Source: Granulosicoccus sp964352535
GTDB lineage: Bacteria > Pseudomonadota > Gammaproteobacteria > Granulosicoccales > Granulosicoccaceae
Length of the DNA: 10,637 nt
NCBI GenBank assembly: GCA_964352535.1
Contig: CAYGSW010000204.1
Location: forward strand, 1 to 10,637
Direction of reading: 5' to 3'
Positions 7,490-10,637 of the stretch are shown in pieces. The notes below the pieces were generated by a model, which worked only from the letters and a program-made list of their open reading frames with translations, was not told the origin of the DNA and made no database searches. The translations under genes were made by a program, and so were the position numbers. Position 1 is the first letter of the stretch. Each line of letters starts with the position of its first letter.

Positions 7490-7517
7490 TTGTTGTACTC
7501 TTTGCTTCATCTATAGT
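7490..7517 (+). promoter_or_regulatory. Possible sigma-70 promoter of the nucleotidyltransferase pair
   Basis: TTGTTG (7490-7495), 16 bases, then TATAGT (7512-7517), about 36 bases before the ATG at 7554. The -10 box matches 5 of 6 consensus bases and the -35 box 3 of 6. It is the best promoter-like pair ahead of the gene, but is not decisive. Confidence 0.4.
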
Positions 7518-7553
7518 GAATTCTCATTCTGAGCCGCCGTTGAGTATTGAACA

Positions 7554-8123
7554 ATGAACAACGCAACGCTTCGTGAGCGTTTGGAGCTTTCATGTAATGA
7601 ATCTGATCCGAGGCGTCGGCGATTGATAGCGCTTGCGGTTCTGACCGAACGCCTGAGAGCAGATAAGATCATGCCTATCCTTGTTGGCGGTGGAGCTGTG
7701 GAGTTTTATACCGCTGGAGGTTATGCAACGACGGATATTGATTTGGCACTTCCTGCCTGTGAGGAAGTTGATATTGCTTTTGCGGAACTCGGCTTCGAAA
7801 AGGTGGGCCGCTATTGGGTGCGCGAAGATCTTGACCTGTTGTTCGAGGCTCCAGCGCAGGCTGGCCTACCGGGTGAGAATGCCCCCAGGACCGTTGTTGA
7901 AGTAGATGGTTTGACAGCTACTGTTATCGGGGTAGACGATCTGATAATGGACAGGCTTCGAGCCTGGGTGCATTGGCAAAGCACGGAAGATGAACGTTGG
8001 ACAAAGCGATTGGCTCAACTTTACAAAGATCAGATTGACTGGGCATATTTACGTAGCCGAGCAGAGTCTATTCCACAGGAACTTGAGGCAATACAGGTGC
8101 TATTCGATGAAACCCGAAAATAA
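7554..8123 (+). CDS. Nucleotidyltransferase-fold protein (MNT/AbiEii-like)
   Basis: A 189-residue cytoplasmic protein with the signature of minimal nucleotidyltransferases: a helix leading into ILVGGGAVEFYTAGGYATTD with GGG at 45-47, then DID at 61-63. This is the GG-x9-14-DxD pattern, whose aspartates hold the catalytic metals. A third acidic residue is probably Glu116 or Asp118 in VVEVDGL. After that comes VIGVDDLIMDRLRAWVHW (about 125-141), resembling the segment of AbiEii- and DUF1814-like proteins that follows the catalytic core. The family includes toxins that transfer nucleotides to tRNA or to their partner proteins, but also housekeeping enzymes, so the role is open. At 189 residues it is shorter than AbiEii (near 300). 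Its last 17 bases overlap the start of a 73-residue gene, so the two are probably one translationally coupled unit. No strong ribosome-binding site is seen at ATG 7554. Confidence 0.85.
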   Translation: MNNATLRERLELSCNESDPRRRRLIALAVLTERLRADKIMPILVGGGAVEFYTAGGYATTDIDLALPACEEVDIAFAELGFEKVGRYWVREDLDLLFEAPAQAGLPGENAPRTVVEVDGLTATVIGVDDLIMDRLRAWVHWQSTEDERWTKRLAQLYKDQIDWAYLRSRAESIPQELEAIQVLFDETRK

Positions 8124-8328
8124 ACTGATCTCATACGATGATTTTCAGGCCGATGTGCAACGACGCAAGAGTAAGGTCTGGGTGAAGATACTTGCTGATG
8201 AACCTGTAGAACGGGCTGTCGGCAGACGTCCACGCGACCTGCTGAAGGAAGAGCTTTTACTTCGACTCGACAAAGCGCGTCTCATTCGAGAGCGAATGAT
8301 GATGAATGAAACAAATGAATCCGAATAG
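8107..8328 (+). CDS. Small charged partner protein of the nucleotidyltransferase, unknown family
   Basis: A 73-residue protein whose ATG lies inside the last codons of the nucleotidyltransferase gene, a 17-base overlap in another frame. That arrangement suggests translational coupling and a fixed ratio. It begins MKPENKLISYDDFQADVQRR, then KSKVWVKILADEP, and continues with a strongly charged, helix-favouring part: RRPRDLLKEELLLRLDKARL, then IRERMMMNETNESE. It has no cysteine or histidine, so it lacks the R-x4-6-H motif of HEPN partners, and it shows no clear helix-turn-helix. I do not recognise a family. A role as antitoxin or adaptor is inferred from size, charge and overlap only. A longer reading of the same frame from 7990 lies inside the upstream gene and is not credible. 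Confidence 0.72.
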   Translation: MKPENKLISYDDFQADVQRRKSKVWVKILADEPVERAVGRRPRDLLKEELLLRLDKARLIRERMMMNETNESE

Positions 8329-8482
8329 GCGCAGTATCATTACGGCACGTGTAGGGCGTCACAAACACTGCTGCCACAAGAGTCATCGTCTGTTGTCACA
8401 GGAGAGAAACCTTGCACAAGTCCCGTTGGCAAGAACTGCACGTTAAAAAAACAGCGTCGAATTACTGACTCTCACTTGTGTA

Positions 8483-8488
8483 TATAAT
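8483..8488 (+). promoter_or_regulatory. Perfect -10 box, probable promoter of the chelatase gene
   Basis: TATAAT lies at 8483-8488, 110 bases before the chelatase start. No good -35 hexamer is found at 16-18 bases; TTACTG at 8462 is 15 bases away. If used, it gives a leader of about 100 bases that contains the two hairpins at 8493-8553. Confidence 0.5.
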
Positions 8489-8492
8489 CACT

Positions 8493-8553
8493 GGGGGCTC
8501 AGCTTATCGCTCCCGACGCATCCTTGTTTATGGGAGTTGTGGCCTGAGGATGC
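8493..8553 (+). other. Two-hairpin leader upstream of the chelatase gene
   Basis: Hairpin 1 pairs GGGGGC (8493-8498) with GCTCCC (8509-8514), including one G-U pair. Hairpin 2 pairs GCATCCT (8518-8524) with AGGATGC (8547-8553) perfectly. Partly competing pairings, such as TGAGG/CCTCA around 8545-8557, are possible. There is no T run, so it is not an intrinsic terminator. I see no cobalamin-riboswitch core. It may be a regulatory leader, but chance structure is not excluded. Confidence 0.35.
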
Positions 8554-8598
8554 CTCATCAGGACCTAGTAAATCCATCAAAACAGCAACCGGTAAACT

Positions 8599-9141
8599 AT
8601 GACGACCTTGAGCGACACGGATACAGCCATTACTGGCATTATCATATGCGATCATGGCAGTCGGCGAGCACAGTCGAACGATAGCCTGAAAGATGTCGTG
8701 TCACGTTTTGCCAAGCGCTTTGCCGATGATTGTCAGATCGTTGAACCCGCCCACATGGAGTTGGCAATGCCCGACATCGATTCTGCTTACGCTGCCTGCG
8801 TTGCAAGAGGTGCCCTCCATATCGTCGTGTTGCCACTTTTTTTGGCAAAAGGTAAACACTGGACCAGAGACATACCTAGCCTTACCGGTCAGGCAGCTGC
8901 CAGATTTCCACAAACAAGCTATCAGATTGCCGAACCACTGGGTATGGACGATCTGCTGCTGGACCTGTTGAAAAAAAGACTGGATGCCAATGATCAGCCA
9001 ACATTGGCAAGTGGTGAGAGTGACCCAAGGCTGATTGATACACCAGCAACTGAAAGGCGGGTTCAATGTAGCGTCTGTCCATTTGAGTTGGATAACGAGA
9101 CGGGGACTGTTGCCATCAAGCCAGGCAAAGGCTTGGACTGA
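8599..9141 (+). CDS. CbiX/SirB-type sirohydrochlorin chelatase-like protein
   Basis: A class II chelatase-fold protein that would insert cobalt, iron or nickel into sirohydrochlorin or a related tetrapyrrole, in the cytoplasm. The 180-residue translation has the family landmarks: IIICDHGSRRAQSND with His19 (a usual metal-binding histidine), IVEPAHMELAMPDIDSAY (about 47-64), HIVVLPLFLAKGKHWTRDIP with His87 (74-93), and AEPLGMDDLLLDLL. It is of single-domain length (CbiX-S class, about 120-130 residues) plus a C-terminal extension of about 50. That extension contains VQCSVC (Cys157, Cys160), recalling the MxCxxC Fe-S motif near the end of the long Bacillus megaterium CbiX. No cobalamin or siroheme genes are adjacent, so the metal and pathway are undetermined. 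The ribosome-binding site is weak. Confidence 0.85.
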   Translation: MTTLSDTDTAITGIIICDHGSRRAQSNDSLKDVVSRFAKRFADDCQIVEPAHMELAMPDIDSAYAACVARGALHIVVLPLFLAKGKHWTRDIPSLTGQAAARFPQTSYQIAEPLGMDDLLLDLLKKRLDANDQPTLASGESDPRLIDTPATERRVQCSVCPFELDNETGTVAIKPGKGLD

Positions 9142-9497
9142 GCAATTTTCTCAATAACAGGCTTTTGTTGTACAAATTTCCGGATTGACCTGTCTGCAAA
9201 GCTATATGGCAACACCTGAATCAATAAGAGAGAAAAATTTCGTTGCAATCAGCGCTCCCACTTTATCTTGTGAAAATCGACGAGCACAATAGACGACGCA
9301 ATACTCCTTCTGAACGATATACCGCGCAATGGTGATCCGACATAGTCAACCTGTTCAACTCGTGAAATATCGAAAATGTTTCGGCTAACGTTCAGGACTG
9401 CAGTGCCACTGACGCATAGACAATGCATAACCTGGAGAGCAGAGGTTCTCTTGCATCATTTGTCAAAGCCAAGCGAACAATTGAAGGAGTCAACATC
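9142..9497. other. Intergenic stretch without a recognisable gene
   Basis: Between the chelatase and the secreted-protein remnant I see no credible open frame on either strand and no clear terminator. TTGTACAA at 9168-9175 is an 8-base palindrome of no known meaning. A good Shine-Dalgarno AAGGAG stands at its right end (9484-9489) for the remnant that follows. Confidence 0.4.
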
Positions 9498-9801
9498 ATG
9501 AAATGAAAAACCGTTCATTTAATTGTCGTATCAACCTTTTTTTGCACTTACCACAACGACGGTAACGGCTCAGGGACAATGGCTAATGAGGGTAGCCGCC
9601 GAATCCGGTGGAGATGAATTCATTGAAGTGATTTTTGATAACGGTGACGCTGATGACATAAAAGGTGGCGGGTTTGTGCATGTCCAAGTTGGCAGACTGT
9701 TCACTTTTTTTGCAAACAAACCTGCATTGATGACTGAACTCACCGCTGGTTATAAAACCGATTCAGTAAACGCTAGTAATGGTGACCTAGTAGTCCGTTA
9801 G
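9498..9801 (+). pseudogene. 5' remnant of a secreted, beta-barrel-like envelope protein gene
   Basis: AAGGAG (9484-9489), eight bases, then ATG 9498: a proper gene start. But codon 3 is TGA (9504-9506). Reading through gives a signal peptide, KTVHLIVVSTFF. A run of seven T (9537-9543) then shifts the frame; with six T the reading is ALTTTTVTAQ followed by GQWLMRVAAESGGDEFIEVI, a normal signal peptide with a likely cleavage site after Ala-Gln or nearby. The mature part runs to LTAGYKTDSVNASNGDLVVR at TAG 9799-9801. The pattern QW-x-R-x-A...GGG...LTxGYKxDxxNAxNGD resembles small outer-membrane beta-barrel proteins, in which an RxP-LDAL-like segment and more strands should follow; they are missing. 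From 9523 the frame can be read with a TTG start, but that drops the ATG, ribosome-binding site and half the signal peptide. So it is a gene with a nonsense codon, a frameshift and a 3' deletion. The family assignment is moderate. Confidence 0.62.
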
Positions 9802-9803
9802 GG

Positions 9804-9986
9804 TGTAATATCGCAGATAGAGTTGCTGTCTTTCAATCCGGGCAGTTACAGGAACTGGGATCAACAACTGACATCTTCTCGAACCCACAATCCACTTATA
9901 CGCGTCAGCTAATCGGAGCCGTGCCTGTTGTGGACGCAGCCGAACTGGCCCTTAGAAACAAACTTGCGGAAGAGTTCCATGATTGA
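9804..9986 (+). pseudogene. 3' fragment of an oligopeptide/dipeptide ABC transporter ATP-binding protein gene (DppF/OppF type)
   Basis: This frame gives NIADRVAVFQSGQLQELGST, then TDIFSNPQSTYTRQLIGAVP and VVDAAELALRNKLAEEFHD, ending at TGA 9984-9986. It matches the very end of peptide-transporter ATPases: (I)xDRVAVMxxGxIVExG...FxNPQHPYTRxLLxAVP, with the oligopeptide-type C-terminal extension. The Walker A, Walker B and signature motifs, and the H-loop, are absent: only about 60 of some 330 residues remain, directly after the stop of the envelope-protein remnant, with no start codon or ribosome-binding site of its own. It is therefore a deletion remnant. Its last codons overlap the GAF gene start (ATGATTGA), which shows it was the preceding gene of that operon. 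Confidence 0.85.
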
Positions 9987-10470
9987 CTTCACAGAAGCAC
10001 TGGCGGCTGACAATCAACCTGCTTCAGTTTTCACGGCACTGGAAAAGCTCGTTGATACCACTATTGGCACAAAGCTTTTTACTCTCATGGAAATCGATCG
10101 CTCGAGAGGTGTTGCCCGCAGAAATTACTCAAATCAGCCTGATGCGTATCCTGTTAGCGGGGAAAAACCCATTCAACAGAATGCATGGACAACACAGGTT
10201 CAAGACCATCACAAAACCTTCGTTGCCAATAGCTTTGATGAGATCGCAGCGGTGTTTCCTGACCATGAGTTGATTCAGGCATTGGGCTGTGAAAGTTGCC
10301 TGAACTTACCCATTGTCGTCAATGGTACGGTCATTGGCACGTTGAACTGCCTGCATGAGGCGGGGCATTTCACGGAAGATCGCGTGAAGGCAGCGGACTC
10401 GCTCAAACAACCGGGTGCGCTGGCCTTTCTATTGGAAGCCTATTTAAAACGGAGCCAAAAGCATGAGTGA
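9979..10470 (+). CDS. GAF domain-containing protein
   Basis: A 163-residue soluble protein made almost entirely of one GAF domain, a small-molecule sensing fold. Start ATG 9979 is preceded by GGAAGAG (9968-9974); the frame is open further up to ATG 9928, but those 17 residues read out of frame through the ABC ATPase fragment. Landmarks are an N-terminal helix (VFTALEKLVDTTIG), the central strand (KLFTLMEIDRSRG), and the conserved closing block LGCESCLNLPIVVNGTVIGT followed by LNCLHEAGHFTEDRV (about 102-135). Cys104, Cys107 and Cys124 cluster in the presumed pocket. GAF proteins of this kind accompany hydantoinase/oxoprolinase genes and peptide ABC transporters. Its ATG overlaps the ABC fragment's stop by 8 bases and its own stop overlaps the next gene's start by 8 bases, so it is tightly coupled. 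Its ligand is unknown. Confidence 0.88.
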   Translation: MIDFTEALAADNQPASVFTALEKLVDTTIGTKLFTLMEIDRSRGVARRNYSNQPDAYPVSGEKPIQQNAWTTQVQDHHKTFVANSFDEIAAVFPDHELIQALGCESCLNLPIVVNGTVIGTLNCLHEAGHFTEDRVKAADSLKQPGALAFLLEAYLKRSQKHE

Positions 10471-10637
10471 TGCAATCCGCTGGGTCGCCACCGATGTCGG
10501 AGGCACTTTCACTGACATTGTGGCGATTGAGAGTCTGCCCGATGGGATGAAAATCACCACGGCCAAAACAGACACTACACCTCCTGATTTTGAAAAAGGC
10601 GTACTTAATGTATTGGCCAAAAGTGCAATAAACCCGA
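10463..10637 (+). CDS. Hydantoinase/oxoprolinase family protein, subunit A (N-terminal part, runs off the right edge)
   Basis: The ATG lies inside the last codons of the GAF gene (ATGAGTGA, 10463-10470), with GGAG at 10451-10454 as ribosome-binding site. The 58 codons present begin MSDAIRWVATDVGGTFTDIV, the conserved phosphate-binding-like N-terminal motif of HyuA/OplA proteins, followed by KITTAKTDTTPPDFEKGVLN, which fits the K-x2-(S/T)-x3-P-xDP...G(V/I) region. The family hydrolyses 5-membered cyclic amides such as hydantoins or 5-oxoproline with ATP, usually with a subunit B encoded next. Whole proteins have about 650-700 residues, so most lies outside the window. The substrate cannot be told from this part. 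Confidence 0.9.
   Translation, partial: MSDAIRWVATDVGGTFTDIVAIESLPDGMKITTAKTDTTPPDFEKGVLNVLAKSAINP

Larger units (their letters stand above)
6929..7553. other. Gene-poor region between the lipoprotein and the nucleotidyltransferase
   Basis: No long open frame with coding character on either strand. Contents that can be named are the palindrome at 7201-7216, a 24-codon open frame from ATG 7221 (MWFGKIEHAADGVAIARHKG then VFWP, TGA) that has no clear ribosome-binding site, and a possible promoter at 7490-7517. The stretch could be the residue of decayed genes, but I recognise no family in it. Confidence 0.4.

Noticed and set aside
8489..8598. Cobalamin riboswitch upstream of the chelatase
   Set aside because: The leader is short and lacks the conserved core and B12 box sequences that I would expect.
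8701..9066. 121-codon minus-strand open frame
   Set aside because: Antisense to the chelatase gene, which has strong family motifs.
1..10637. Insertion sequence or prophage behind the gene decay
   Set aside because: No transposase, integrase, terminal inverted repeats, target duplications or tRNA attachment site could be found in the window.

Overview
The window looks like chromosomal DNA from a proteobacterium, most likely a gammaproteobacterium. The grounds are the strong match of the first gene to the AcnA-type aconitase, typical Gram-negative lipoprotein and outer-membrane signals, and a GntR/FCD regulator with a proteobacterial style of operator. Base composition is close to balanced. 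I cannot name a genus with confidence. There are no rRNA or tRNA genes, no CRISPR array and no intact mobile element.

Layout. (1) 1-640, minus strand: the first 213 codons of aconitase AcnA. (2) 898-3125: two minus-strand genes, a D-2-hydroxyacid dehydrogenase and an AbrB-family membrane protein with an internal duplication, divergent from a plus-strand GntR/FCD regulator. The 102-base divergent region carries a perfect TTGTATACAA palindrome, a plausible operator for that regulator. (3) 3791-4740: gene decay. A tricarballylate dehydrogenase (TcuA-like) gene overlaps the regulator's stop codon but is frameshifted, has a nonsense codon and is cut off after about 100 residues. It meets, tail to tail, the C-terminal remnant of a TPR protein of the kind found behind adenylate cyclase domains, with three nonsense codons and a frameshift. 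(4) 5319-6881: an intact, unrecognised lipoprotein of 520 residues. (5) 6882-7553: a gene-poor stretch. (6) 7554-8328: a nucleotidyltransferase-fold gene overlapping a 73-residue charged protein, the best candidate here for an undescribed two-gene module. (7) 8599-9141: a CbiX/SirB-type chelatase behind a leader with two hairpins. (8) 9498-9986: a second decayed patch, where the 5' part of a secreted beta-barrel-like gene (nonsense codon 3, T7 frameshift) abuts the 3' end of an oligopeptide ABC transporter ATPase gene. (9) 9979-10637: a GAF-domain gene and the start of a hydantoinase/oxoprolinase A gene, each starting inside the end of the gene before it.

How it fits together. The regulator, AbrB-like membrane protein and hydroxyacid dehydrogenase look like the surviving part of an organic-acid uptake and oxidation locus that lost its flavin dehydrogenase. 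The right edge looks like a peptide/hydantoin-type catabolic operon whose upstream transporter genes were deleted, leaving one 3' end fused to foreign sequence. The window therefore records at least two independent deletion or rearrangement scars within 6 kb, next to intact accessory genes.
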